Source: JAGGYK01 sp034716155 (GTDB lineage Bacteria > Desulfobacterota > Desulfomonilia > UBA1062). From it: 64,000 nt of DNA. This document shows, piece by piece, positions 9,039 through 17,765 of the stretch (position 1 is the stretch's first letter; the number at the start of each line of letters is the position of its first letter). The notes beneath the pieces were generated by a model that was given only the letters and a program-made list of their open reading frames with translations, made no database searches and was not told where the DNA came from. Made by a program: the position numbers and the translations under genes. The stretch covers positions 8,188-72,187 of the forward strand of contig JAYEFR010000053.1 in the NCBI GenBank assembly GCA_034716155.1, given 5' to 3'.

Positions 9039-10736
9039 CTATTCCTTCCGGGCTATCTTTATTGTGGGGCTTACATTCATTACATTGACGCACTTACCTG
9101 CAATCTCTTTGAACACAGGACATGTGATCTGACTTGCATAATAGTAAGGATGTGGTTCATCTATACACACAAGCATAGTAATAATAGGCTTGGCATTTCC
9201 ATCCAACAGCCCACCAAAAAATGTGGTAAGATAGGCACTGTGAGAATATGTCCCTGTTATGGGGTCAATCTTCTGTGCTGTGCCTGTTTTACCAAAGACA
9301 TGATATCCATTCATCTTTGCAGCCTCACCTGTCCCTCCGTCTTCGACAACAGACCTCATTATATTTATAATCTCCTCTGAGGTCTTAGGAGATATAACCC
9401 TTCTGATAATCGAGGGCTTGTATTTATGTATGATATGGCCTTTAGTATCTGTAATGGCGTCTAGCAGGTGGGGCTTCACAATAACCCCTCCGTTTACCAT
9501 GGCATTAAATGCAGTAATCAACTGAATACCCGTAAAGGCAACCCCCTGGCCAAAAGCGATATTTGCCATATCTATATCTGTCCATCTCCCAGGTTCACGG
9601 ACAATCCCACGAGCCTCCCCTGGAAAATCTATACCTGTTGTAGCCCCGAGGTTAAAGGCCTTTATGCATTTATAAAGATCATGCGCACCGATACTTGTCC
9701 CTAGCTTTACCATCCCGATATTGCTGCTGTATCTTACAATATCCTTAACAGAGAGCCATCCGTATTTTTCATGGTCATGTATCGTTATATGGTGAAAGGA
9801 AAGCTTACCGTTTTCACAAAACCTAATATCTGACGGTTCAAAGATACTATGATCCAGACCCCAGCTTACAATAAAAGGCTTTATGATAGAGCCGGGTTCA
9901 AAGGCATCAACGACTATTCTATTTTTATGTCCAATAAGATCTCTGTATGACCTTCTATTGGGATCAAAGCTGGGGCAAGAGGCCATGGCATATATATCGC
10001 CAGTGCTGGGGTTTGTTACTATTACAAAACCAGAGCGGGCATTATCCCTTTGAATGGCATTCCTTAATACTGTAGAGGCTATATATTGCACACGGCGATC
10101 TATAGTCAAATGCAGGTCAAATCCATCCCTTGGGAAATCTTGCGATAAACCCCGAGCGTAAATTATCCTTCCAAGCCCATCTCTTTGAGCCACTATCTGC
10201 TTAGAGGCGCCTCTTAAGATGTTATTGTAAAAAAGTTCCAGACCCTCAAGACCATATCCGTCCATACCAACTATACCCAACACATTGGCCATAGAGGCGC
10301 CTTCAGGATAAAACCTCTTTGACTCTTTATAGAATCCTATACCTTTTATATGCAGGTCCTTAAGTGCAGCCGTCTCACTTGGGGTGACATAACGTTTGAG
10401 CCATACAAAGTATTTTTTGGATTTAAGTCGAGCTACCAGTAATTTCTTATCCACGCCCAGAATCTTTGAGATTCTAGAGGCCTCGAAGTAAGGATTTTTT
10501 ATTAGGTAAGGATTTGCTGCAACAGAGTCTACAGCTATACTTATGGCTAAAGACTCTCCTCTACGATCGAGGATAACGCCACGATGCGCACTCAGTTTTA
10601 CAGTGCAATCAAACCTGTTAGATGCATGAGAAATGATTTCATCATTCATAACCACCTGCAGGCAAAATGCACGAATGGCAAGCGCCCCTAATAAGATTAA
10701 GAATAAAGATAATATAAATTTTACTCGTCCTGCCAT
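9039..10736 (-). CDS. ftsI: Division-specific class B penicillin-binding protein (transpeptidase)
   Basis: FtsI (PBP3) cross-links septal peptidoglycan and partners with FtsW. It has a short cytoplasmic N-terminus, one transmembrane anchor (about residues 6-25), a PBP dimer domain, and a transpeptidase domain with the catalytic Ser in SIIK (about residue 283), SSN (337-339) and KTG (483-485). There is no PASTA domain. A frame from 10760 exists, but the ATG at 10736 has AGGTGA about 6 nt upstream, while the earlier one has no ribosome site; this gives 565 residues. It still overlaps ftsL by 16 nt. The dcw context supports FtsI rather than an elongation PBP. Confidence 0.94.
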   Translation of the reverse strand: MAGRVKFILSLFLILLGALAIRAFCLQVVMNDEIISHASNRFDCTVKLSAHRGVILDRRGESLAISIAVDSVAANPYLIKNPYFEASRISKILGVDKKLLVARLKSKKYFVWLKRYVTPSETAALKDLHIKGIGFYKESKRFYPEGASMANVLGIVGMDGYGLEGLELFYNNILRGASKQIVAQRDGLGRIIYARGLSQDFPRDGFDLHLTIDRRVQYIASTVLRNAIQRDNARSGFVIVTNPSTGDIYAMASCPSFDPNRRSYRDLIGHKNRIVVDAFEPGSIIKPFIVSWGLDHSIFEPSDIRFCENGKLSFHHITIHDHEKYGWLSVKDIVRYSSNIGMVKLGTSIGAHDLYKCIKAFNLGATTGIDFPGEARGIVREPGRWTDIDMANIAFGQGVAFTGIQLITAFNAMVNGGVIVKPHLLDAITDTKGHIIHKYKPSIIRRVISPKTSEEIINIMRSVVEDGGTGEAAKMNGYHVFGKTGTAQKIDPITGTYSHSAYLTTFFGGLLDGNAKPIITMLVCIDEPHPYYYASQITCPVFKEIAGKCVNVMNVSPTIKIARKE

Positions 10737-11008
10737 ATGTATATCACCTGATCCGGGCATGGAGTGTGAAGCCCCATGCCATCTGCCATTGATTCCAACC
10801 TCTTGGAACTTTTTAATGTAGATATCTCCAACTGCAAGGCATTATTATCTGTAACAAATTGTTCTTTGAGGGCCTGTTGATGGGATAGGCAATAACCCTG
10901 TTCTACTGCCATAGTTCTACTCCAGACATGGATCGTTCCCCATGCCATGAACAATAAAATAAAAAATATGGCTGCCTTCAGAAAATCTCTTGGCTTCAAC
11001 CTGCTCAA
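10721..11008 (-). CDS. ftsL: Cell division protein FtsL-like bitopic protein
   Basis: A 95-residue protein with a short positive N-terminus, a single transmembrane helix (about residues 11-25, AAIFFILLFMAWGTI) and an extracytoplasmic coiled-coil-like stretch (residues 40-75). FtsL has little sequence conservation; the call rests on size, topology and its position between rsmH and ftsI. Its known role is to bridge FtsB/FtsQ and activate FtsWI. It overlaps rsmH by 4 nt and ftsI by 16 nt. No leucine zipper of perfect heptads can be seen, but the helical periodicity is suggestive. Confidence 0.8.
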   Translation of the reverse strand: MSRLKPRDFLKAAIFFILLFMAWGTIHVWSRTMAVEQGYCLSHQQALKEQFVTDNNALQLEISTLKSSKRLESMADGMGLHTPCPDQVIYIWQDE

Positions 11009-11937
11009 TTTATAAGCCTCCTTACTGCACGTAGGCGCGCACTCCTGGCCCTTGGATTGGATAAGATCTCATCGGAACTCGGGGTAACGGATTTCTTAAA
11101 GATGTTAGCAAATCCGGGCTTTTCATTATCCTCTAAGACAGGCAGACCCCTTGGCAGGTTATGTGGTCTTGATCTTTCTATAAAAAAGTGCTTCGCTACC
11201 CTGTCTTCTAAAGAATGAAATGAAATTACTGCTAGTACCCCTTCAGGAGAAAGCAGATCTATAGCCTTTGGAAGAAACTCCTCCAGATTGGAAATCTCCT
11301 TATTCACTTCTATGCGTACGGCCTGGAATGTCTTTGTAGCAGGATGTATCTTTTTAGGCCAAAAACGTCTCGGGATAGAAGAGCTTACCACATCAGCAAG
11401 CTTTATAGTGGTCTCTATCGGACGTGACTTTATTATGGCATGCGCAATCCGAGACGCAAATCTCTCCTGCCCATAATTACTCAATACCCGGGCAAGCTTA
11501 TCTTTCGGATAGGCGTTCACCACCTTATATGCATCTAAAGGATTATCCAGAGAGAATCTCATATCAAGAGGGCCTTGTCTTAGAAAAGAGAACCCCCTTT
11601 CAGGGTCCTCAAGCGCAAAAGATGACATCCCCAAATCTAATATAATACCATCAAGGCTCTCCCAGCCCAGTATAGCGCATATATGATCAATCTCTGTGTA
11701 GTTCTTATTAAACAGACGCGCCCTTTCTCCATAGCAAGAGAATCTTTTTGAAAGCCCTGTAATTACGTGCTGATCTAAATCAGTACCTGCAAGCTCCCCT
11801 CTTGGTGCGCTTTTGTCCAATATGGCCTTAGCATGTCCCCCCGCCCCCAAGGTCCCATCAAAATATCTCCCGCCATCTTTCGGTGCAATCACCTCAATAA
11901 CCTCCTTAAGAAGCACTGGCACATGGCATAACCCCAT
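11005..11937 (-). CDS. rsmH: 16S rRNA (cytosine(1402)-N4)-methyltransferase
   Basis: RsmH (formerly MraW) methylates N4 of C1402 in the ribosomal P-site using S-adenosylmethionine. The 310-residue protein starts with the characteristic HVPVLLKEVIEVI and DGTLGAGGHA (SAM-binding loop), then DLDQ, DGIILDLGMSSFALEDPERGFSF and DMRF, and ends with ISFHSLEDRVAKHFF and the basic RARSARLRAVRR tail. All are family hallmarks. Only 3 nt separate it from mraZ. Normal length and no oddity. Confidence 0.97.
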   Translation of the reverse strand: MGLCHVPVLLKEVIEVIAPKDGGRYFDGTLGAGGHAKAILDKSAPRGELAGTDLDQHVITGLSKRFSCYGERARLFNKNYTEIDHICAILGWESLDGIILDLGMSSFALEDPERGFSFLRQGPLDMRFSLDNPLDAYKVVNAYPKDKLARVLSNYGQERFASRIAHAIIKSRPIETTIKLADVVSSSIPRRFWPKKIHPATKTFQAVRIEVNKEISNLEEFLPKAIDLLSPEGVLAVISFHSLEDRVAKHFFIERSRPHNLPRGLPVLEDNEKPGFANIFKKSVTPSSDEILSNPRARSARLRAVRRLIN

Positions 11938-11940
11938 AAC

Positions 11941-12384
11941 CTATAAACCTAGCTCTGCAAGTTCTCTCCTTAAGTCCTCTGCCTCTCTGAGCGCTAATTC
12001 CATAAATTCATCATAGGTGTTCTGATCCCATATTTCAAAACGCTCAGCGATTCCCACAAAAAGGCATCTTCGATTCAGTTCTGCATACTCACGCAGCGCC
12101 CCGGGTATCAGGATTCTACCTTGGGCATCTATCTGGCATTCCTCTGCAGAACCTACCACATGTCTTCTAAATATAATGTCTGCCTTTCTCACCATTGATA
12201 GACGCCTTGCCTTTTCTTCCATCTTTCCCCATTCATCCGGGGCAAATGCGACCAGACAACGATCCAGACCCTTTGTAATAATAAGTCGATCAGCTCCCCA
12301 TCTATCCAGAACCTCCCTGAACTTGGATGGGATACTCAACCTGCCTTTATTATTCATAGAATTTACATAATGCCCTTTAAACAC
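11941..12384 (-). CDS. mraZ: Transcriptional regulator MraZ, GTG start
   Basis: MraZ is a DNA-binding AbrB-fold protein that binds repeats in front of its own operon. Two SpoVT-AbrB-like repeats are visible: NSMNNKGRLSIPSKFRE and later QIDAQGRILIPGALRE. The frame is open from 12423, but homologues begin at the FKGHYVN segment; a GTG at 12384 encodes exactly that start and has AAGGTG 6 nt upstream, giving 147 residues, the family's usual size. The first gene of the dcw operon; the promoter and repeats directly upstream (12405-12459) fit autoregulation. Confidence 0.95.
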   Translation of the reverse strand: MFKGHYVNSMNNKGRLSIPSKFREVLDRWGADRLIITKGLDRCLVAFAPDEWGKMEEKARRLSMVRKADIIFRRHVVGSAEECQIDAQGRILIPGALREYAELNRRCLFVGIAERFEIWDQNTYDEFMELALREAEDLRRELAELGL

Positions 12385-12404
12385 TTCCTCCACCTTCCCG
12401 AAAT

Positions 12405-12424
12405 AAATGGCACCAAATGGCACT
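12405..12424 (-). promoter_or_regulatory. Tandem 10-bp repeat, candidate MraZ operator
   Basis: On the plus strand two copies of AAATGGCAC lie exactly 10 bp apart (read on the coding strand as GTGCCATTT twice). They fall at or just after the predicted transcription start and 20 nt upstream of the mraZ GTG codon. MraZ of other bacteria is known to bind direct repeats with 10-bp spacing in its own promoter, often with a GTG core. The role here is inferred from position and spacing. Confidence 0.6.
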
Positions 12425-12430
12425 TTTTAA

Positions 12431-12459
12431 CATATATAGCACATATCGGGCAAAGTCAA
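12431..12459 (-). promoter_or_regulatory. Sigma-70-type promoter of the mraZ-dcw operon
   Basis: On the minus strand: TTGACT (-35, 12459-12454), 17-nt spacer, TATATG (-10, 12436-12431). Transcription should start near 12424, immediately before or in the MraZ-type repeats. No other good promoter is apparent until murB leaves the window. Confidence 0.6.
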
Positions 12460-12495
12460 CACAAACTTAAACATAATTTTAAACTGTTTTATTCT

Positions 12496-12514
12496 TATAA
12501 CGTAATATGTTATA
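12496..12514. promoter_or_regulatory. Inverted repeat TATAAC-N7-GTTATA in the divergent mraZ/kinase spacer
   Basis: A 6-bp-arm inverted repeat lies in the AT-rich spacer about 90 nt before the kinase start codon. It could be a regulator site or part of a promoter for the kinase gene. Further AAAGTK-like repeats (12522-12551) follow it on the plus strand. Function is unknown; such a motif can occur by chance in AT-rich DNA. Confidence 0.3.
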
Positions 12515-12601
12515 TTAAGAAAAAGTTGTTGGCAAAAAGTGTCAAAAAATGTACTGCTTAACCTGTAGAATCTTTATTGATATCGAGTTAGGATGGTTAG
12601 T

Positions 12602-13573
12602 ATGAATACTGCTTCCTTAATTCAGTTAATAGATGCCCTTCCTGTAGGGGTGATCCTCGCTTATAACGACGGAAATGTTAGCTATGCAAACGCTTATGCC
12701 CTTGATTGCCTAAGGACAAACATGAAGGGTCTCGAGGAAATGGATATAACAAATCTTATTACAAACTTAGCAGGCAAGATAGAGACTATAATAAAGACGG
12801 GGGATAACAAAAAGATCCCTGTAAGGCTATCCACACTTAATCTGGCTTCCGGGAAAAAGGCTATTATAATAACAGATATTGCGGAGATCCATCACTTACA
12901 GAATGAAATGTTGAAGATGGATAGGCTCGCATCCTTAGGGGAGCTTACTTCCGGCATTGCTCATGAAATACGCAATCCCCTCGCAGGCATAAAGACCACG
13001 GCGCAGGCGCTTAATGAGGAGATAGAAAAAAATGACTACAGAAAGCCCTATGTATCGAGAATCATATCGGAGATAGACAGGCTTAATCAGTTACTCCTGA
13101 ATTTTTTTGACTTTGCAAGTCCAAGGGCCTTAAAAATCAGGAAATGTGATGCACAAAAGATCATAGAAGATTCCATATACATGGTAAGGGAGAAGGCAAG
13201 GCAAAATCATATTCAAATCATTGAATTCTACCCCCCCCATAAGGTTGAGTTCAATGTTGATCCTGATATGATCCAACAGGTACTCATCAACATATTTATA
13301 AATGCCATACAGGCCATGGAAAAAAAGGGGAAGATGGAGGTTCAGTTAATAAACAAGAGAGAATCTATAAACATCACGGTGAGTGATACAGGAAAAGGTT
13401 TATCTAAAAATATAATGAATCGCATATTCGAACCCTTTTTTACCACAAAGGCAAAAGGCGTTGGGCTCGGACTATCCATCTCTTATAGGATTGTAAAGAT
13501 GCATGGAGGTAATATATCCTTTAACACAACTACAGGGGGCACCACATTTAAGGTTAGCCTGCCAAAGGAATGA
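12602..13573 (+). CDS. Soluble PAS-type sensor histidine kinase
   Basis: A 323-residue histidine kinase without transmembrane segments. An N-terminal PAS-like domain (about residues 1-95, with LPVGVILAYNDGNVSYAN) is followed by the dimerisation domain with phospho-acceptor His in GIAHEIRNPLAG, and an ATPase domain with N-box INIFINAIQAM, DTGKGLS, FEPFFTTK and GLGLSI. It resembles the NtrB-like class. The open frame starts at 12593, but ATG 12602 has AGGA 8 nt upstream. It is divergent from mraZ and just before tolQ; no response regulator is adjacent, so the partner is unknown. Confidence 0.9.
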   Translation: MNTASLIQLIDALPVGVILAYNDGNVSYANAYALDCLRTNMKGLEEMDITNLITNLAGKIETIIKTGDNKKIPVRLSTLNLASGKKAIIITDIAEIHHLQNEMLKMDRLASLGELTSGIAHEIRNPLAGIKTTAQALNEEIEKNDYRKPYVSRIISEIDRLNQLLLNFFDFASPRALKIRKCDAQKIIEDSIYMVREKARQNHIQIIEFYPPHKVEFNVDPDMIQQVLINIFINAIQAMEKKGKMEVQLINKRESINITVSDTGKGLSKNIMNRIFEPFFTTKAKGVGLGLSISYRIVKMHGGNISFNTTTGGTTFKVSLPKE

Positions 13574-13584
13574 CAACTTCGCAA

Positions 13585-13614
13585 TAGACAAATGCATTTT
13601 GATTTATATATACT
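13585..13614 (+). promoter_or_regulatory. Weak candidate promoter before tolQ
   Basis: TAGACA, an 18-nt spacer and TATACT precede tolQ by about 27 nt, which would put the start close to the strong ribosome site AAAGGAGG. The -35 match is modest, and the operon may also be read from the kinase gene. Confidence 0.3.
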
Positions 13615-13640
13615 ACTAAAAAGCAACAAAGGAGGTATAG

Positions 13641-14354
13641 ATGCCCTTTTTTATATCGAGCGCATATGCTGCATCCTCTCAGTTTAGGGGAAATATTGGA
13701 GCCATGATAATAGATGCAAATCCTGTAGTGAAACTTGTATTGCTTGTCCTTTTCATCTTCTCCGTAATATCATGGGCCATAATTGTCTACAAATGGATAC
13801 TGCTATCCAGGGCACGGCAAAAGAACCAGAGTCTATTGACCGTCCTTGCAAAGGGAAGTTCTCTATCTGAGATGGTAAACAAGACAAATACGCTGGGGGA
13901 CTCTCCTGTAACAACCCTTTTTAAGGGCGCCCATGAAGAACTTACTCGGATTACTGATAAAGGAAGCAATGTTCCTTTGAGTATTCTAAATAATGTGGAG
14001 AACAAAATCACTTATTCAAGGATCCAGCAAGAGTCGGAACTTTCTACTGGATTGGGTTTTCTAGCCAGTATAAGCAATGCAAGCCCTTTTATTGGATTAT
14101 TCGGCACAGTCTGGGGAATCATGGATTCTTTTAGAGAGATCGGCATCATGGGCTCTGCAAACCTGGCCACTGTAGCGCCAGGCATATCTGAGGCATTGAT
14201 AGCTACTGCTGCAGGCCTGTTTGTGGCTATTCCGGCTGTATTGTTTTATAATTATTTTAATGGGGTTATGGAACATATAGCCACCCAGATGGATGCATTT
14301 CAGCTAGACTTTATGAACTGGTTAAGGAGAGAGGTGATCCATGCCGGCAAGTAG
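13641..14354 (+). CDS. tolQ: TolQ-type proton channel subunit (MotA/TolQ/ExbB family)
   Basis: TolQ with TolR forms the proton-driven motor of the Tol-Pal system, which draws the outer membrane inward during division. The 237-residue protein has an N-terminal helix (about residues 27-50), a cytoplasmic domain, and two C-terminal helices with GLFGTVWGIMDSF and the conserved AISEALIATAAGLFVAIPAVL-like stretch. ATG 13641 follows AAAGGAGG by a good spacing. The gene overlaps tolR by 14 nt. ExbB is excluded by the tolB-pal context. Confidence 0.93.
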   Translation: MPFFISSAYAASSQFRGNIGAMIIDANPVVKLVLLVLFIFSVISWAIIVYKWILLSRARQKNQSLLTVLAKGSSLSEMVNKTNTLGDSPVTTLFKGAHEELTRITDKGSNVPLSILNNVENKITYSRIQQESELSTGLGFLASISNASPFIGLFGTVWGIMDSFREIGIMGSANLATVAPGISEALIATAAGLFVAIPAVLFYNYFNGVMEHIATQMDAFQLDFMNWLRREVIHAGK

Positions 14355-14757
14355 GAGATCCCGTCTCGTCTCGGGGATAAATGTAACCCCGCTAGTGGAT
14401 GTAATCCTGGTGTTACTGATCATATTCATGGTTGCAGCGCCCATGATGAAAGAAGGCCTAAGGGTTGATCTGCCAGAGGTGGAGGCTAAGGCATTGCCCT
14501 CGAAGTCAGAGGACATAATCATATCGATCAATAAAAAAGGGTCTGTTGAGATAAATGGGACCCCAATAGATGAATCAAGACTTTCTTTAATCCTTAGACA
14601 GATAAAAGAGCAGAGAAAGATCGACTATGTCTATCTGCAAGCAGACAAAAAAGTAGAGTATGGTTATGTAGCAAAAATAATTGGCGCTATAAAAAATGCA
14701 GGGCTTCCCAAATTGGGTTTGGTCACCAAACCCCCGCCACCAAAACAAAAGAAATGA
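14341..14757 (+). CDS. tolR: TolR-type motor subunit (ExbD/TolR family)
   Basis: A 138-residue bitopic protein with one N-terminal transmembrane helix (about residues 15-36) that includes the proton-carrying Asp in PLVDVILVLLIIF, followed by a periplasmic domain. This matches TolR/ExbD. It overlaps tolQ by 14 nt and the next gene by 4 nt. The C-terminal PPPPKQKK tail is a low-complexity extension. Confidence 0.93.
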   Translation: MPASRRSRLVSGINVTPLVDVILVLLIIFMVAAPMMKEGLRVDLPEVEAKALPSKSEDIIISINKKGSVEINGTPIDESRLSLILRQIKEQRKIDYVYLQADKKVEYGYVAKIIGAIKNAGLPKLGLVTKPPPPKQKK

Positions 14758-15434
14758 CCGGTTTTTCTAAATTTGTAGTGATATCTCTGGTCTTACACCT
14801 TATACTTTTTCTTGCCCTGGTGGATATAACGATCTCCGGCAAAGCCCTGCCCTCGGCAGGGGGTGTCTACGAGGTCTCTATTGTATCAGAGAAGGATATC
14901 CCAAAAACGGGGAAACTAAGAGCAAGCCCCAAAAGGGTTTATCGTGCCAGGCCTAAAAGAGCAACAGGGCTAAAAGGGGTGGGAAAAGAACTTGCACTAA
15001 AAGAAAAGGCCCCGAATCTGTCCCCCAAGGAGATAGCGCCACCTGCAAAGAAAGAGCCTGACACTGAATACGGGGAGTCCCCAGGCATTATCAGGCATCC
15101 CGCCCGGGATAGAGACGCCAGGGTCTCAGGTAACAATGTGGCCTTTTATGAAGCCAGAATAAAAGAGATCATCAAAAGTCACTGGCGGGTGCCACCGGAG
15201 ATCGTTGTGTTAAAAAGCTCACTAAAGGCCACGTATATGATGAGGATAGTAAGAAACGGAGACGTAGTGGACAAAAAGCTGATCGTCTCTTCTGGAAACA
15301 AGCCCTTTGACCGCTCCATACTCAGGGCCTTAAATAATGTGAAAAAGCTTCCCGTCCCACCTTTGGTCCTTATTGCAGGGGCCAACACCCTGGAGATAGT
15401 AATCACCTTTAGCTCGGAGGAACTGATTAAATGA
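14754..15434 (+). CDS. tolA: TolA-like protein with TonB-type C-terminal domain
   Basis: The 226-residue protein has an N-terminal membrane anchor (about residues 6-26), a basic, proline- and lysine-rich linker (about 50-110), and a C-terminal TonB/TolA domain (about 125-220, with YEARIKEIIKSHWRVPPE and RIVRNGDVVD). In the Tol system TolA spans the periplasm and couples TolQR to TolB/Pal. The linker is much shorter than the long helical domain of E. coli TolA, which is common outside gammaproteobacteria. Overlaps with tolR and tolB are 4 nt each, supporting one transcript. The gene name is by context; TonB is the alternative. Confidence 0.85.
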   Translation: MTGFSKFVVISLVLHLILFLALVDITISGKALPSAGGVYEVSIVSEKDIPKTGKLRASPKRVYRARPKRATGLKGVGKELALKEKAPNLSPKEIAPPAKKEPDTEYGESPGIIRHPARDRDARVSGNNVAFYEARIKEIIKSHWRVPPEIVVLKSSLKATYMMRIVRNGDVVDKKLIVSSGNKPFDRSILRALNNVKKLPVPPLVLIAGANTLEIVITFSSEELIK

Positions 15435-16708
15435 AAAGGATAACAATTATTTCTGTTGCATTAGTTATAATACTAGCCATACCCCTGCAGGCAGCGAGGA
15501 TACATATAGATATAAGTGCGCCAGGCTTTTCAAAGCTAAAGATAGCAATGCCTTACTTTACTGGCCCATCGACCCTGACTTCTGATACATGGTCTATGAT
15601 TGAAAAGGACATAAAAATCTCTGGGGTCTTTGAGCTTATAGATCCCCGCACATACATTCACACCGGGCCTATGACTGAAATAAAACCCGGTACACTAAAG
15701 GACTGGAGTTTGATTGGTGCGGATTTTGTCATTACAGGTTCTGTGGAAAGGCAAGAAGATAACGTAAGACTCAGCGCGCAGATAATAGAGCTGCCTACGG
15801 CAAAGGTGCTCGTCTATAAGACATATATAACATCAGGGAAAACTTTGTACATGGCTGTACATAAACTTATGGATGACCTTTTGGCTGAATCTTTCGACCT
15901 TCAGGGCTTATTTTCCACAAAGATTGCCTCAATAGTTAAAAGGGGGGACAAAAGATATCTATACATTGCATTCCCAGACGGCACAGGGGCTCGTGTGATA
16001 AAGGGGCTTGGAGACCTGATATTGAATCCTGTCTGGTCTCCTGATGGTAAACACATTGCCTTCGTATCGTATAGAAGAGACAACCCTGACCTTTATATCC
16101 TTGATCTTGAAGCTGTAATGGTATCCCCAATGGCTACATACACCGGGATAAATAGCAGCCCTGCATTTCACCCTGATGGTAAACATATAGCATGCACCCT
16201 ATCTAAAGATGGTAATCCTGAAATTTACATGATTGACCTGAAGAACAAAGATGCAACCCGTCTTACCAATAACTGGGCAACAGATACATCCCCTAGTTTT
16301 TCACCTAATGGGAATAAAATGGTTTTTTGTTCTACCCGTGGCGGCAGCCCTCAGATTTACATAAAGGATCTTAAGTCAAGAAAGGTAAACCGCCTTACCT
16401 TTGAGGGCAATTATAACACTGAACCTGTATTTTCTCCCAGAGGAGACTGGATTGCCTTTACACATGCAAAGAATGGTGTCTTTCATATAGCCATAATACG
16501 ACCAGATGGCACAGACATGAGGGCCCTTCAAGGTACAAACAAAGGTGATGAATCTCCCTTCTTCTCTCCTGACGGAAGGCTTCTGGTATTTGGCTGTGCA
16601 GATGGACACCTCTATATTACAGCCCTTGCGGGAAACCCGCCTGTAAAAATTACAACTGACAAAGGCGCCTTTTCAGAACCATGCTGGTCAGTGATAAAAA
16701 AGAGATAG
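15431..16708 (+). CDS. tolB: Tol-Pal system beta-propeller protein TolB
   Basis: TolB is a periplasmic protein that binds Pal and TolA. The 425-residue protein begins with a signal peptide (cleavage probably after PLQAA, about residue 22), then an N-terminal domain (about 25-170) and a WD40/PD40-like beta-propeller with repeated 'SPDGKHIAF' type blades (for example WSPDGKHIAFVSYR, FSPNGNKMVFCS, FSPRGDWIAF, FSPDGRLLVFG). It overlaps tolA by 4 nt. A 470-nt repeat-filled spacer separates it from pal, which is unusual because tolB and pal normally adjoin. Confidence 0.95.
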   Translation: MKRITIISVALVIILAIPLQAARIHIDISAPGFSKLKIAMPYFTGPSTLTSDTWSMIEKDIKISGVFELIDPRTYIHTGPMTEIKPGTLKDWSLIGADFVITGSVERQEDNVRLSAQIIELPTAKVLVYKTYITSGKTLYMAVHKLMDDLLAESFDLQGLFSTKIASIVKRGDKRYLYIAFPDGTGARVIKGLGDLILNPVWSPDGKHIAFVSYRRDNPDLYILDLEAVMVSPMATYTGINSSPAFHPDGKHIACTLSKDGNPEIYMIDLKNKDATRLTNNWATDTSPSFSPNGNKMVFCSTRGGSPQIYIKDLKSRKVNRLTFEGNYNTEPVFSPRGDWIAFTHAKNGVFHIAIIRPDGTDMRALQGTNKGDESPFFSPDGRLLVFGCADGHLYITALAGNPPVKITTDKGAFSEPCWSVIKKR

Positions 16709-17117
16709 GCTTGTTCGATAGTTCGCTGTCCGTTGTATATTTGTCCGTTGTAAAAATCCTAGAGAGGATCTTTGCCTCCCAATATACCACGGACAACTAT
16801 TTTCATACAAACGGTCTTGTCCTTTTCGGACACAGCCAAAGATGGAAATGCTTTCGGGATGGGGGATCTCTCGCTTACTTGTATCCCTTAATCTGCACGG
16901 ACAGATTCCCCCTTTAAAAGGGGAACAGGGGATGTTATTGGGAGTAACTCCCCAGGCCCGATGAGGCAGGCCCCTACATTTCCCATAAAACTATTTTTTT
17001 ATCTTCTATCTTTCGTCTTTTATCTCTTGTCTTTTCGACTCTTGACTCTTGACTCTCGACTATTCTTAATCACCCAACCCTTCTTTTACTATTTACTATT
17101 TACTTTCTCATATATAC
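16709..17117. repeat. Repeat-rich spacer between tolB and pal
   Basis: No gene is seen. The spacer includes a partial copy of the modular repeat (TTTTCATACAAACG near 16800 and CCCGATGAGGCAGGCCCCTA near 16957-16976), four 7-nt GACTNNN units at 17037-17064 (GACTCTT, GACTCTT, GACTCTC, GACTATT), and TTTACTA-type repeats at 17096-17112. Related sequences occur in other spacers of the window. Confidence 0.75.
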
Positions 17118-17145
17118 TTGATATATGCTGTCAAAGTATTATTAT
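17118..17145 (+). promoter_or_regulatory. Candidate sigma-70 promoter of pal
   Basis: TTGATA, a 16-nt spacer and TATTAT end 33 nt before the pal start codon. The leader would hold the strong ribosome site AAAGGAGGAAGAT. A separate promoter is expected because repeats split pal from tolB. Confidence 0.5.
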
Positions 17146-17178
17146 AGTATCCACATCTTTACATAAAAGGAGGAAGAT

Positions 17179-17760
17179 ATGGAAAGATTATTTAAGAATA
17201 TTTTAGGTCTGGGGCTAATCATCGGTTTGATATTCTTATTTAGCGCATGCGCAAAGAAAGGAGTGGAGCAGGTTGAAGAGGTGACACCACCTGCTGAAGA
17301 AGAGGTTATTACTCCACCGGAAAAAGGGATAGAGGTGCCTGGTGTAGAGGCGCCTGGTGTAGAGGAGGAGATAGTAGAGGTTCCAGAGGCAAAGGCACCT
17401 ACTATAGAAGAAGAAATCCTCGCATTCAAAGCAGAGAATATCCACTTTGACTATGACAGATTCAACCTTAAGCCGGAGGCAAAAAGGAACCTTGCTGACA
17501 AGGCAAGGTTTTTGAAGTCCCATCCTGAGCTCAAGGCAAGGATAGAAGGCCATTGTGACGAAAGAGGGACCAAGGAGTACAACCTTGCCCTTGGCCAGCG
17601 CAGGGCAAAATCCGCCCAGGATTATCTAATATTTCTCGGGATAAATCCTATCAGAATCTCCACTATAAGTTATGGTGAAGAAATGCCCATTGATCCAGCT
17701 CACAATGAGGAGGCATGGAGTCTCAACAGAAGGGCGCATTTTGATATGACAGAAAAATAG
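17179..17760 (+). CDS. pal: Peptidoglycan-associated lipoprotein Pal
   Basis: Pal is an outer-membrane lipoprotein whose OmpA-like domain binds diaminopimelate in peptidoglycan. The 193-residue precursor has a lipoprotein signal peptide ending at lipobox FSAC (Cys about residue 24), a Glu/Pro/Val-rich linker with short repeats of VEAPGVE type (about 30-75), and a C-terminal OmpA domain (about 85-190) with IHFDYDRFNLKPEA, EGHCDERGTKEYN and LGQRRAKSAQDYL. SD AAAGGAGGAAG precedes the ATG. pal is followed after 5 nt by cpoB. Confidence 0.95.
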   Translation: MERLFKNILGLGLIIGLIFLFSACAKKGVEQVEEVTPPAEEEVITPPEKGIEVPGVEAPGVEEEIVEVPEAKAPTIEEEILAFKAENIHFDYDRFNLKPEAKRNLADKARFLKSHPELKARIEGHCDERGTKEYNLALGQRRAKSAQDYLIFLGINPIRISTISYGEEMPIDPAHNEEAWSLNRRAHFDMTEK

Positions 17761-17765
17761 TATCT

